Of a DNA stretch of 64,000 nucleotides, positions 42,295 through 50,826 are shown piece by piece; the first letter of the stretch is position 1, and each line of letters starts with the position of its first letter. The notes under the pieces are model-generated. The model made no database searches, was not told where the DNA came from, and was given only the letters and a program-made list of their open reading frames with translations. Origin of the DNA: Arthrobacter_H sp030452125. Lineage in GTDB: Bacteria; Actinomycetota; Actinomycetes; Actinomycetales; Micrococcaceae. Location: assembly GCA_052379645.1 (NCBI GenBank), contig JBQSYU010000020.1, one strand, 5' to 3'. Position numbers and translations under genes: made by a program.

Positions 42295-43992
42295 TCAGCG
42301 GGTCCGTTGGACCCGGGCCTCATCCCAGACGGGTTCCTCGGACTCGTAGACCCTCCCGTCGGACCCGAAGACCAGGAACCTGTCGAAGGACTTGGCGAAC
42401 CAGCGGTCGTGGGTGACCGCCAGAACGGTTCCTTCAAAAGCATTGACCGCCCGTTCCAGGGCTTCGCCGGAGTGCAGGTCCAGGTTGTCGGTGGGTTCGT
42501 CGAGGAGGAGCAGGGTCGCTCCCGAAAGTTGCAGCAACAGGATCTGGAAACGGGCCTGCTGCCCTCCGGAGAGTGAATCAAAGGCCTGTTCGGCCTGTGC
42601 AGCCAATCCGTAACCATCAAGGGCCCCCGAAGCCGCCTCGCGCCCCATGCCGGAGCGGTGCTCGTCGCCGCGGTGCAGGATGTCCAGCAGGGAACGATGA
42701 CCCAGATCCGGCCGGATATGCGTCTGGGCGAAGTAGCCCGGACGGATGCGGGCGCCGAGCTTGACCTTGCCCTCGTGGGGAACCTCGGTCAGGGCGATAT
42801 CCGAGACGGGGAGATGTTCGCGTTCGGGGTCGGTGCCGCCGGCGGCGAGCAGCCGCAGGAAGTGCGATTTGCCGGAACCATTGGAACCGAGCACCCCCAC
42901 CCGGTCCCCGAACCAGACCTCGGTGGAGAAGGGCTTCATCAGCCCGGTGAGCTCCAGTCTCGTGGCCACCACGGCCCGTTTGGCGGTGCGGCCGCCTTTC
43001 AGCCGCATCTTGACGTTCTGTTCCATCGGCAGCGCCTCGGGAGGGCCGATCTCCAGGAACTTCGCCAACCGGGTCTGTGCCGCGCTGTACCGGGTGGCCA
43101 TATCGGAACGGAAGGCCGCCTTGTTCTTGTACATGTTCACCAGCTCCTTGAGCTTGGTGTGCTCCTCGTCCCAGCGTTTGCGCAGTTCCTCGAAGCGGGC
43201 GTTGCGGTCCGCACGTGCTTCGCCGTAGTTCCCGAAGGACCCGCCATGGATCCAGGCGGAGGCACCGTTGACACCGGGTTCAAGGGTGATGATGCGTTCG
43301 GCGGCCTGATTGAGTAGTTCGCGGTCGTGGCTGATGAACAGCACTGCCTTGTCGGAGCTGCGCAGCTTGCCTTCCAACCAACGCTTACCCGGGACGTCAA
43401 GGTAGTTATCCGGTTCGTCGAGCAGCAGGACCTCGTCGTTGCCGGCGAAAAGCGCCTCCAGTACCAGCCGTTTCTGCTCGCCACCGGAGAGCGTGGTCGC
43501 CGGACGGTGGGCGGCGGCCTCGAAGGGCAGACCGAGGGCCTCCATGCAGACCACGTCCCAGACGGTCTCGATGTCGTATCCGCCCACGTCACCCCAGTCC
43601 ACGATCGCCTGGGCGTAACGCATCTGCGTCTTCTCCTCGGCTGCGGGGTCTGCATGGTCTTCGAGCATGGCCTCCTCGGCGGCTGCCATCTCGGCCGCGG
43701 CCTTCGCCAGGGCCGGGGGTGCGGCGGAAACCAGCAGGTCGCGCACCGTGGACTCGTCACGGACCTGCCCGACGAACTGGCGCATGATGCCCATCGAGCC
43801 GGACAGGCCGACGGTCCCGCCGTCGGCGGTGAGGTCACCGGCAATGATCTTGAACAGCGTCGTCTTCCCGGCGCCGTTGGGTCCGATGAGGGCGGTTTTG
43901 CTGCCGTTGCCGACCTTGAAGGAGACCTCGTTCAGCAGCTGCGTGCCGTCGGAGAGGAAATAGTCGATTCCGGCAACATCAATATGACCCAT
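42295..43992 (-). CDS. ABC-F family ATPase
   Basis: A 565-residue protein with two ABC modules and no membrane segments. Walker A: GPNGAGKTT (about residue 37) and GSNGSGKSH (about 352), the latter with His in place of Thr/Ser. Signatures LSGGEQKR and LSGGQQAR; Walker B VLLLDEPDNYLD and LLLLDEPTDNLDL. The linker between modules is arginine- and lysine-rich. ABC-F proteins act on ribosomes as translation factors or for antibiotic protection; the subgroup cannot be assigned. The gene seems monocistronic. Confidence 0.88.
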   Translation of the reverse strand: MGHIDVAGIDYFLSDGTQLLNEVSFKVGNGSKTALIGPNGAGKTTLFKIIAGDLTADGGTVGLSGSMGIMRQFVGQVRDESTVRDLLVSAAPPALAKAAAEMAAAEEAMLEDHADPAAEEKTQMRYAQAIVDWGDVGGYDIETVWDVVCMEALGLPFEAAAHRPATTLSGGEQKRLVLEALFAGNDEVLLLDEPDNYLDVPGKRWLEGKLRSSDKAVLFISHDRELLNQAAERIITLEPGVNGASAWIHGGSFGNYGEARADRNARFEELRKRWDEEHTKLKELVNMYKNKAAFRSDMATRYSAAQTRLAKFLEIGPPEALPMEQNVKMRLKGGRTAKRAVVATRLELTGLMKPFSTEVWFGDRVGVLGSNGSGKSHFLRLLAAGGTDPEREHLPVSDIALTEVPHEGKVKLGARIRPGYFAQTHIRPDLGHRSLLDILHRGDEHRSGMGREAASGALDGYGLAAQAEQAFDSLSGGQQARFQILLLQLSGATLLLLDEPTDNLDLHSGEALERAVNAFEGTVLAVTHDRWFAKSFDRFLVFGSDGRVYESEEPVWDEARVQRTR

Positions 43993-44136
43993 CCGGCCAG
44001 TCTAGGGCCGGGCAGGCATGGCTTCCCAACCCCGTCCCGTGGGGGACAACGCCCGTGTTCGCTAATGGATCCATGCCCGGGTCAGTTAGGCCAGACTGCG
44101 ATGACAGCCCGGTGGAATCACCGTAGATTAATCCAC

Positions 44137-44646
44137 ATGAAACTTACTGGAGCACTGAAGGAAGCATTCAACGACCAAGTCACCCTCGAACTCGAGGCCT
44201 CCGTGGTCTACCGCCAGCTGGCCATCGAAATGGACGTCCATGACCTGCCGGGCATCGCCGGATGGTTCCGGGCCCAGGCCCAGGAAGAAGTCGTCCACGC
44301 GGAGAAGTTCATCGCCCATATGACCGACCGCGACGCGAGCCCCTCCATCGGTGGCATCAAGGCACCCGGTGTGAAGGCCGGTACCGTCCTGGAGGCCTTC
44401 GAGGCCTCGCTGGCCCATGAGGTCAAGGTGTCGGAAGCCATCCGCAGCCTCTACCGTCTGGCGCAGCAGGAGGGGGACATCGACGCCCTGCCGCTGCTGA
44501 ACTGGTTCGTCGAGGAACAGCTCGAAGAGGAGGCGACCGTCGGGGAGATCATCGGCCGGGTCCGCCTGATCGGTGAGGACGGGAACGGGTTGCTGCGTCT
44601 GGACGCGGAGCTCGCGGAGCGTCCGGGCGCGGACGAGGCGGCCTAG
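44137..44646 (+). CDS. Ferritin-like iron storage protein
   Basis: The 169-residue four-helix protein has ferroxidase ligands Glu18 (LELEASVVY), Glu51 and His54 (QEEVVHAEKF), and later EEQLEEEATV helices. It is bacterial ferritin-like (FtnA/BfrB type) rather than haem-containing bacterioferritin; the haem-binding Met is not apparent. The ATG at 44137 has no clear ribosome-binding site, and the leader may be short. It ends sharing CTAG with the convergent S4 gene. A weak IdeR-like sequence lies upstream (see rejected items). Confidence 0.88.
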   Translation: MKLTGALKEAFNDQVTLELEASVVYRQLAIEMDVHDLPGIAGWFRAQAQEEVVHAEKFIAHMTDRDASPSIGGIKAPGVKAGTVLEAFEASLAHEVKVSEAIRSLYRLAQQEGDIDALPLLNWFVEEQLEEEATVGEIIGRVRLIGEDGNGLLRLDAELAERPGADEAA

Positions 44647-45023
44647 CCTTCCAGTTCGCGGCGCAGCCGTTCGAGTTCGCGCCGGTCCTTCTTGGTGGGG
44701 CGCCCCGTTCCGCGGTCGCGGACCGGAATCATCAACGACGGCGCCTTCGGACGTTCCGGGGTGTGGTCGGTGTAGCAGCTGGCCGCCGCCGGAGCCCCGA
44801 CGCGTTTGGAGATCAGGGCGCGCACCTCGAGGATCTTCTCGAACCCGGATTCCCGGACCCGGATCATGTCTCCGGGAACCACGACCGCCGCGGCCTTGGC
44901 CGGGCGGTCGTTGAGTTTGACGTGACCCGCCCGGCAGGCCGCCGTCGCCGCGGAGCGGGTTTTGAAGGCGCGGATCCCCCAGAGCCACGCATCGATGCGC
45001 ACTGCCTTGTCCAGAATCTTCAT
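44643..45023 (-). CDS. S4-domain RNA-binding protein (Hsp15-like)
   Basis: A 126-residue protein with the S4 RNA-binding fold near the N-terminus (VRIDAWLWGIRAFKTRSAAT, AGHVKLNDRPAKAAAVVVPGD) and a basic C-terminus TKKDRRELERLRR. This layout fits the Hsp15 heat-shock protein that recycles stalled 50S subunits. The start ATG is at 45021-45023. It lies 31 bp after glycerate kinase on the same strand and may be read from its promoter. The stop is shared with the ferritin gene through CTAG. Confidence 0.88.
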   Translation of the reverse strand: MKILDKAVRIDAWLWGIRAFKTRSAATAACRAGHVKLNDRPAKAAAVVVPGDMIRVRESGFEKILEVRALISKRVGAPAAASCYTDHTPERPKAPSLMIPVRDRGTGRPTKKDRRELERLRRELEG

Positions 45024-45054
45024 GATCCCCGAGCCTAGCCGCCCGCGGCGGGAG

Positions 45055-46215
45055 CTACCGGGTCGAAGCCCCCGGCGCTCCGAGGCCGAGGGCCGCGCAG
45101 GCCTGGGCCGCGGCGTCCTCGATGAGGCGCTCGGCATCGGCCTGCAGCTCGGCCAGCGTCGCCGCTCCCGAGGCAATGGAGAACGCCGCGGTCAGCCCGG
45201 CCTCCCGGCAGGAGGCGGCATCGAGCTGCACGGCACCGGCGATGACCACGATCCGGCTGTGCTGGTCCGCGGTGCGGCGGACGGCGTCGACGACCTTGCC
45301 GCCCAGGGACTGGCTATCCAGCCGTCCCTCCCCGGTGAGCACGACGTCGGCGCCGGCCAGGGCAGTGCGTAGTCCGACGGCGGTGGAGACGAGTTCGGCC
45401 CCCGGAACCGTTTCGGCCCCCAGCAGGGACACCAGGGCCAGGGGCAGTCCGCCGGCGGCCCCGAACCCGGGGTGCCGGGACACCTCCTCGGCGTCGAGCA
45501 CCGTGGCCAGATGGGCCAGACCGGCATCCAACACCGCGACGTCCTCGGGGCCGGCCCCCTTCTGCGGGCCGAAGACCGCGGCGGCACCCCGTGGCCCGCA
45601 CAACGGGTTGTCCACGTCCACGGCGATCCGCCAGGATATGGAGGCGGCCCGGGGGTGCAGCCCCGATACGTCCACCCGGGAGATGGCCGAGAGCGAGCCG
45701 CCCCCCGGGGCGACGGGTTCGCCCCCGGGATCCAGGAACCGGGCCCCCAGGGAGCTGAGCATCCCGGTACCCCCGTCGGTGGTTGCGGAGCCGCCGATGC
45801 ACAGCAGGATCTCCGAGACCCCTGCGTCCAGCAGGCGGGCGGCGATCAGCCCGACCCCGTAGGTATCGGCCTCCAGCGGGCGCAGGTCGAGATCGGCGAC
45901 CTGGGGCAACCCGTTGGCTTCGGCCGCCTCGATGATGCCCGTGGTCCCATCCGCGGAGAGCCCGTACCGTGCCGTGGCGGGGCGGCGGAGGGCGTCGGTG
46001 GTTTCCATGGTCAACGGTTCCGTCCCCCAGGTCGCCAGCAGCGCATCCAGGGTGCCTTCGCCGCCGTCGGCCATGGGCAGTTCGAGGATGGTGGCCGCCG
46101 GTCCGGCGACGGCGCGGGCCCCGCGGGCGAGGGCGGCGGCAGCCTGGGCGGCGGAGGCACTGCCCTTGAACGAATCGGGGGCGACGACGATGACGGGAGG
46201 TGATTGGGGGCTCAT
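45055..46215 (-). CDS. Glycerate 2-kinase (GarK/GlxK family)
   Basis: A 386-residue protein with the family-1 glycerate kinase features: IVVAPDSFKGSASAAQAA at the start, LPMADGGEGTLDALLA, LLCIGGSATTDGGTGMLSSLG, and VVLTGEGRLDSQSLGGKV. It phosphorylates glycerate into glycolysis, from glyoxylate or sugar-acid catabolism. It is preceded on the same strand by a CdaR-type regulator, typical for this enzyme. The 146-bp gap between them holds an inverted repeat and probably its promoter. Confidence 0.92.
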   Translation of the reverse strand: MSPQSPPVIVVAPDSFKGSASAAQAAAALARGARAVAGPAATILELPMADGGEGTLDALLATWGTEPLTMETTDALRRPATARYGLSADGTTGIIEAAEANGLPQVADLDLRPLEADTYGVGLIAARLLDAGVSEILLCIGGSATTDGGTGMLSSLGARFLDPGGEPVAPGGGSLSAISRVDVSGLHPRAASISWRIAVDVDNPLCGPRGAAAVFGPQKGAGPEDVAVLDAGLAHLATVLDAEEVSRHPGFGAAGGLPLALVSLLGAETVPGAELVSTAVGLRTALAGADVVLTGEGRLDSQSLGGKVVDAVRRTADQHSRIVVIAGAVQLDAASCREAGLTAAFSIASGAATLAELQADAERLIEDAAAQACAALGLGAPGASTR

Positions 46216-46294
46216 GGCTCCACTCTAGGACACTGCCGAACGAAGAAATATGGATGAGTTGTCCGGTCTTTGGTGCATTGGTCCACCAGAACAT

Positions 46295-46307
46295 GTGCAA
46301 CATGCAC
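46295..46307. promoter_or_regulatory. GTGCA-ACA-TGCAC inverted repeat upstream of glycerate kinase
   Basis: A 13-bp perfect inverted repeat. A related GTGCAT lies at 46273-46278 and its complement ATGCAC at 46302-46307. It is a candidate CdaR operator in front of the glycerate kinase gene. Confidence 0.4.
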
Positions 46308-46361
46308 TGTTTTTCCGGATGTGTCGGGGAAGGCCCCCGGGAGGTGCGGCCGCCTGCGTGG

Positions 46362-47429
46362 CTACCGGGTCCGGCGGCGGGCGGCGATGATCGCCAGCTG
46401 CAGCGAAGCCGCCTGGGCCGGGCTCCGCGGGTCGAGCCCCGTCAGCTCGGTGATGCGCTCCAGGCGTTGCACGGTCGTGTTCCGGTGCAGGTACAGCTCA
46501 CGGGACGCGGCCGCGACCGAGGCACCACAGCGCAGGAAGGCCACCACCGTGCCTCGGTGCCCCGCGCCCAGGGAGTCCACCCGGCGGGCCATCGAGGCGC
46601 GGGTCGCCGCCGGCAGGCAGGAGACGCTGAGTTCGGGAGCCAATTCATCGAGCCTGAGGATCCCCGACGCCGGTGGTTCCGGCAGCAGATCGGCGGCGGC
46701 GACCAACGCCCCCAGGGCCTGGGCCACCCCGGCCAGTTCGGCGCCATCGGCGCAGGGGCCGCCGTCGATCATCAGGGTCCCCGCCGGGGGGACTGCCGTG
46801 GCCCGGTCTTCCGGGCGGGTGGACCGGGCCCCGGTCAGGATCCACTGTGCCCCGCCGAAACGGGCCCGCCGCTGGGCGCCGGGAGGAGGGACTGCCCCGG
46901 GGTCGGGTTCCACAGTGCCGCTCTCCTGGCGGTCCAGGACGGCGGAGAGGCTCCACGGGGCCGCCAGCCCGGGAAGCCCGGAGGCCAGCGCCCCGGTGAT
47001 GGCCGCACCGTCGATATCGCCGGCCACCATCCCGGACAGCAGTTCGCGGTCGGCTGCTTCGCGGCGGGCGGAGTCATCGAGTTCACGTTCGCGTTCGAGC
47101 AGCAGGGCCGTGGTCAGAACCAGCACCTGAGCCACGGGCGAGACCCGCTCCGGAGGTCCGGTGAGGCCCAGTACGCCCACGATCTTCCCGTCCAACCGCA
47201 GCGGCAGGTTCGCCCCCGGGCGTTCGGCGGGCGACGCGCCGTCGTGCACGATCCCCGGTTCGCCGGCGGCCACGGCCCGCGCGACGGCGTGGGTCGAGCC
47301 GATCCGTGCGGGGTCGGTGGACGCAATGATCCGTCCGGCGGGATCCATGATGTTGATGTTGAACTCCAGCGTCGGGGCGACCTGGTCGATGACGCGCTGG
47401 GCCAGTTCCGGGCTGAGGGGCTGGGGCAT
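46362..47429 (-). CDS. CdaR-family regulator (sugar-diacid recognition)
   Basis: A 355-residue protein with an N-terminal sugar-diacid-binding domain (LAQRVIDQVAPTLEFNINIM, GRIIASTDPARIG, NLPLRLDGKIVGVLGLTG) and a C-terminal PucR-type helix-turn-helix (FLRCGASVAAASRELYLHRN, TTVQRLERITELTGLD). In E. coli CdaR activates glucarate, galactarate and glycerate genes. Position upstream of glycerate kinase on the same strand supports the same role. The ATG is at 47427-47429, 9 bp after the stop of the DeoR-family gene. Confidence 0.9.
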   Translation of the reverse strand: MPQPLSPELAQRVIDQVAPTLEFNINIMDPAGRIIASTDPARIGSTHAVARAVAAGEPGIVHDGASPAERPGANLPLRLDGKIVGVLGLTGPPERVSPVAQVLVLTTALLLERERELDDSARREAADRELLSGMVAGDIDGAAITGALASGLPGLAAPWSLSAVLDRQESGTVEPDPGAVPPPGAQRRARFGGAQWILTGARSTRPEDRATAVPPAGTLMIDGGPCADGAELAGVAQALGALVAAADLLPEPPASGILRLDELAPELSVSCLPAATRASMARRVDSLGAGHRGTVVAFLRCGASVAAASRELYLHRNTTVQRLERITELTGLDPRSPAQAASLQLAIIAARRRTR

Positions 47430-47438
47430 GCCGCCAGT

Positions 47439-48224
47439 TTAGGCGGTGGGTGCCAGCAGGAGCGTTTCGATGGATTGCCCGAGGATGTCGACCGCCTCGG
47501 GGGAGAGGTTGTCCCCGGTGATCAGGACATCCGCCGTGCCGAGTTCGGCGATCTGGCACAACCCGGTGATGCCCCATTTGCTGTGGTCCGCGACGACGAC
47601 GAGTTCCGCCGCCGCGGACATGAACGCCTGGTTGGCTTGGGCTTCGAGCATGTTCGGGGTGGTGAAACCGTCTTCGGCGGTCATGCCATGGATCCCCATG
47701 AAGCAGATGTCCACATGCAGCTGGGCCAGGGCGGCCGTGGCCAACGGGCCCACCAGGGCGTCGGAGGGGGTCCGGATGCCACCGATGAGGATGACCGACT
47801 GGGAAGGGTTGTCGGCACTGTAGAAGACCTCGGCGATGCGGGGGGAGTTCGTCACCACCGTCAGGTCGGCAATACCCGTGCAGTGACCGGCCAGGGCATA
47901 GGTGGTGGTCCCGGAATTCAGTGCCACGGACATGCCGGGTTCGATCAGTTCGGCCGCCCGCAGCGCCAGGGCCTCCTTCTCGGGGGCCGCGAGCCCGAGT
48001 TTGCGGGTGAAGCCGGGCTCGATGCTGGTGGCCGATTGTTCACGGGTGGCCCCGCCGTGGACCTTGACCAGTTCCCCGGCCGCTGCCAGCGCGTTCAGAT
48101 CCCGCCGGACGGTCATCTCCGAGATGCCCAGTTCGTGGGAGAGCTCGGTGACGCGCACCTGTCCGTATTTGTTCAACTCGTCCAGGATGTGCCGACGACG
48201 TTGCTGCGGGAGCATTTCTGCCAT
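47439..48224 (-). CDS. DeoR/GlpR-family regulator of the galactoside operon
   Basis: The 261-residue protein has the DeoR winged helix (VRVTELSHELGISEMTVRRD, LVKVHGGAT) and the sugar-phosphate-responsive domain with SVALNSGTTTYALAG and CFMGIHGMTAEDG. It is divergent from the galactoside operon across 305 bp and is the likely repressor, with a galactose-derived phosphate such as galactose-1-phosphate as inducer (inference). It is followed by cdaR with a 9-bp gap, so the regulators may be on one transcript. Confidence 0.88.
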   Translation of the reverse strand: MAEMLPQQRRRHILDELNKYGQVRVTELSHELGISEMTVRRDLNALAAAGELVKVHGGATREQSATSIEPGFTRKLGLAAPEKEALALRAAELIEPGMSVALNSGTTTYALAGHCTGIADLTVVTNSPRIAEVFYSADNPSQSVILIGGIRTPSDALVGPLATAALAQLHVDICFMGIHGMTAEDGFTTPNMLEAQANQAFMSAAAELVVVADHSKWGITGLCQIAELGTADVLITGDNLSPEAVDILGQSIETLLLAPTA

Positions 48225-48529
48225 GTTCGGGACACCTTTTTCGGGGATTGCGGGGAGCGGACGGACGGAGGGCGGGATGGCCCGGTCAGATCAGCATAGT
48301 CGAGGTTCGGAAATGTGCGAGTGGTTCTTTTTCCAAAAAATACCGATAAATCCCGCCAAAAGCACCCTCGACAATTGGTTGACATCGACCCCTTGCGCTC
48401 CAAAGTGACGCGTGCCATAGTAGCGATAAGTCTGATTACGTTGCTTTCTGATCGACTTTGAGTGTTTTTCAAGAATTCTCCGTCGCCTGGCACCTGAAAC
48501 GGGTCTGCGGCACAACCCAAGGAGTCACC
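48225..48529. promoter_or_regulatory. 305-bp divergent control region of deoR and the galactoside operon
   Basis: No gene is visible. The plus-strand promoter candidate is TTGCGC (48393-48398), 17 bp, CATAGT (48416-48421), with a TTGACA at 48379-48384 just upstream. CGATAA occurs at 48344-48349 and again at 48424-48429, the second right after the -10 box; these are DeoR-family half-site candidates. The region 48325-48350 is A/T-rich, in contrast to its neighbours. Confidence 0.45.
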
Positions 48530-49891
48530 GTGGCACAGTCCAACCCCCGGAAGAGCGGATATTCGTTCGCACCCAGCCCGTCTTCGCTCGGAGCTGGTCT
48601 CAGCGTCCCGGTGGGCCGCCGCTCGGTGCTCGGCGGGGCCGTGGGCCTGTCGGCCATGGCCGCGTTGACCGCCTGCGGAGGAGGCGGAGGAGGCTCGGAC
48701 GTCAAGGAGGGCACCGGGGCCATCTCCTTCGGCTCCAACCAGTCCGATGCCGTGCCGAAGGCCGCCTATAAGAAGATGATCGACACCTTCAAGAAGGACT
48801 CCGGTTCCAAGGTCAGCATCAACACGGTGGACCACAACACCTATCAGGAGCAGATCAACTCCTACCTGCAAGGTGAACCCGATGACGTGTTCAGCTGGTT
48901 CGCCGGCTACCGCATGCGCTTCTTCGCCGACCAGGGTCTGGCCGGGGACGTCAGCTCCGTCTGGGACAACATCGGTGACGATTTCAGCGAGGCCTTCAAG
49001 GCCTCCGCGACCGCAACCGACGGCAAGCAGTATTTCGTTCCGGTCTCCTACTACCCCTGGGCCGTGTTCTACCGCAAGTCGGTGTTCGCGGACAAGGGCT
49101 ACGACATCCCCACCACGCTGGACGAGTACATCAGCCTGAGCAAGGAGATGCAGAAGGACGGGCTGACCCCCATCGGCCTCGGCGACAAGGACGGGTGGCC
49201 GGCCATGGGCACCTTCGACATCCTGAACATGCGCATCAACGGCTACGACTTCCACACCAGCCTCCTGGCCGGCGAAGAATCGTGGGAATCGGATGAGGTC
49301 AAGGACGTCTTCGACACGTGGGCCAAGCAGATGCCCTACCACCAGAAGGGTGGCCTGGGCCGTGACTGGCAGGAAATGGCCCAGGGGCTGCTGCAGAAAA
49401 AGACCGGCATGGCGGTCTTCGGCATGTCGATCTCACAGCAGTTCCAGGGAGCGGAGGGCGGCGAGGCCCTGGAGGATCTGGATTTCTTCAAGTTCCCCAA
49501 GATCAACGACGAACACGGCACGGACTCCATCGACGCCCCCACCGACGGGTTCATGATGAGCGCGAAGACCGAAAACGGTGGAACCGCCAAGGACCTCCTC
49601 GAGTTCCTGGGCAGTGCCGAAGCGGAGCAGATCAACACCGAAGCCGATAAGTCGATCGTGGGCCCGGCGACGAACGTGGACACCTCCAACTACACGGCCC
49701 TGCAGAAGAAGGCGGTGGAACTGGTCGGGGAAGCCAAGCACACCGCACAGTTCCTGGACCGCGACACCCGCCCTGACTTCGCCTCCACGGTGATGATCCC
49801 CTCGCTGCAGGCCTTCATCAAGGACCCGAAGGACATCAACAACATCCTGAAGGACATCGAGGCGCAGAAGAAGGCCATCTTCACCGCCTGA
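48530..49891 (+). CDS. Sugar ABC transporter substrate-binding lipoprotein (galactoside)
   Basis: A 453-residue family-1 extracellular solute-binding protein. A Tat-like signal (VGRRSVLGGAVGLSAMAA) ends with the lipobox LTACGGG (Cys at about residue 45). The mature part has FSWFAGYRMRFFADQGLAGD and FVPVSYYPWAVFYRKSVFAD. Substrate inferred from the enzymes in the operon: galactosides. GTG start at 48530 follows AAGGAG. Its stop overlaps an upstream in-frame start of the permease gene (TGATG). Confidence 0.9.
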   Translation: MAQSNPRKSGYSFAPSPSSLGAGLSVPVGRRSVLGGAVGLSAMAALTACGGGGGGSDVKEGTGAISFGSNQSDAVPKAAYKKMIDTFKKDSGSKVSINTVDHNTYQEQINSYLQGEPDDVFSWFAGYRMRFFADQGLAGDVSSVWDNIGDDFSEAFKASATATDGKQYFVPVSYYPWAVFYRKSVFADKGYDIPTTLDEYISLSKEMQKDGLTPIGLGDKDGWPAMGTFDILNMRINGYDFHTSLLAGEESWESDEVKDVFDTWAKQMPYHQKGGLGRDWQEMAQGLLQKKTGMAVFGMSISQQFQGAEGGEALEDLDFFKFPKINDEHGTDSIDAPTDGFMMSAKTENGGTAKDLLEFLGSAEAEQINTEADKSIVGPATNVDTSNYTALQKKAVELVGEAKHTAQFLDRDTRPDFASTVMIPSLQAFIKDPKDINNILKDIEAQKKAIFTA

Positions 49892-49914
49892 TGCCGCTGC
49901 AGGAGAGGAACACC

Positions 49915-50826
49915 ATGACTACGACGACACAGAGCGCGCCTGCGGCCCCACCCCGCAAGGTCCGCCGCTACAGCAGCACCGACCGGGTGGTACTGACCCT
50001 GATGCTCGGTGCCCCGGCGCTGGTGGTGCTGGCCTTCATCTGGGGGCCGGCGCTGGGCTCGGTGTTCCTCTCCTTCACCCGGTGGAACGGGGTGACGGCC
50101 ATGGAACCCGTCGGGTTCCAGAACTACCAGCAACTGGCCACCATCTACCCGCCTTTCTGGCCGGCCATGTGGCATAACGTGATCTGGTTGCTGGTCCTGG
50201 CCCTGGTGGCCACCCCACTGGGATTGTTCCTGGCCGTGCTGCTGGACAAGAACATCAAGGGAACCCGCGTCTACCAGAGCATCTTCTACCTTCCGGTGGT
50301 GCTCTCCCTGGCCCTGGTCGGCTTCATCTGGACCCTGCTCTACTCGCAGGACCAGGGGCTGATCAACCAGCTCACCGGTGCCAACGTGAACTGGCTGGGC
50401 AACTCGGACATCAACCTCTGGGCCGTGCTCGTGGCGGCCAGCTGGCGCCATGTCGGCTACATCATGATCCTCTACCTGGCCGGACTGAAGGGGGTCGACG
50501 TCTCGATCAAGGAGGCGGCGGCGATCGATGGAGCCAACCAGCGACAGGCCTTCTTCCAGGTCGTCTTCCCGACCCTGAAGCCCATCAACGTGATCGTCCT
50601 GGTGGTGACGGTCATCGAAGGGCTGCGAGCCTTCGACATCGTCTACATCATCAACAAGGGAACCAACGGGCTGGAACTGCTCTCGGTGCTGATCACCAAC
50701 AACATCATCGGCGAGGCCAGCCGGATCGGCTTCGGTTCGGCGATCGCCGTCGTCCTGCTGGTCATCTCGCTGGTGTTCATCATCACGTACCTGGTTCAGA
50801 CCTTCAAGAAGGAGGGGGCCCGATGA
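49915..50826 (+). CDS. Sugar ABC transporter permease, LacF/MalF type
   Basis: A 303-residue integral membrane protein with six membrane segments and the EAA-type loop KEAAAIDGANQRQAFFQVVFP near residues 205-225, which contacts the ATPase. The chosen start ATG at 49915 has AGGAGAGG six bases before it; an upstream ATG at 49891 overlaps the binding-protein stop and would add 8 residues. No ATPase gene is present in the operon, so it must use a shared MsiK-type ATPase elsewhere, as is common in actinomycetes. Confidence 0.9.
   Translation: MTTTTQSAPAAPPRKVRRYSSTDRVVLTLMLGAPALVVLAFIWGPALGSVFLSFTRWNGVTAMEPVGFQNYQQLATIYPPFWPAMWHNVIWLLVLALVATPLGLFLAVLLDKNIKGTRVYQSIFYLPVVLSLALVGFIWTLLYSQDQGLINQLTGANVNWLGNSDINLWAVLVAASWRHVGYIMILYLAGLKGVDVSIKEAAAIDGANQRQAFFQVVFPTLKPINVIVLVVTVIEGLRAFDIVYIINKGTNGLELLSVLITNNIIGEASRIGFGSAIAVVLLVISLVFIITYLVQTFKKEGAR

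Noticed and set aside
44081..44099. IdeR/DtxR-like iron box upstream of ferritin
   Set aside because: Only the core GTTAGGC matches the 19-bp consensus, about 12 of 19 positions, which is below a level I would trust.
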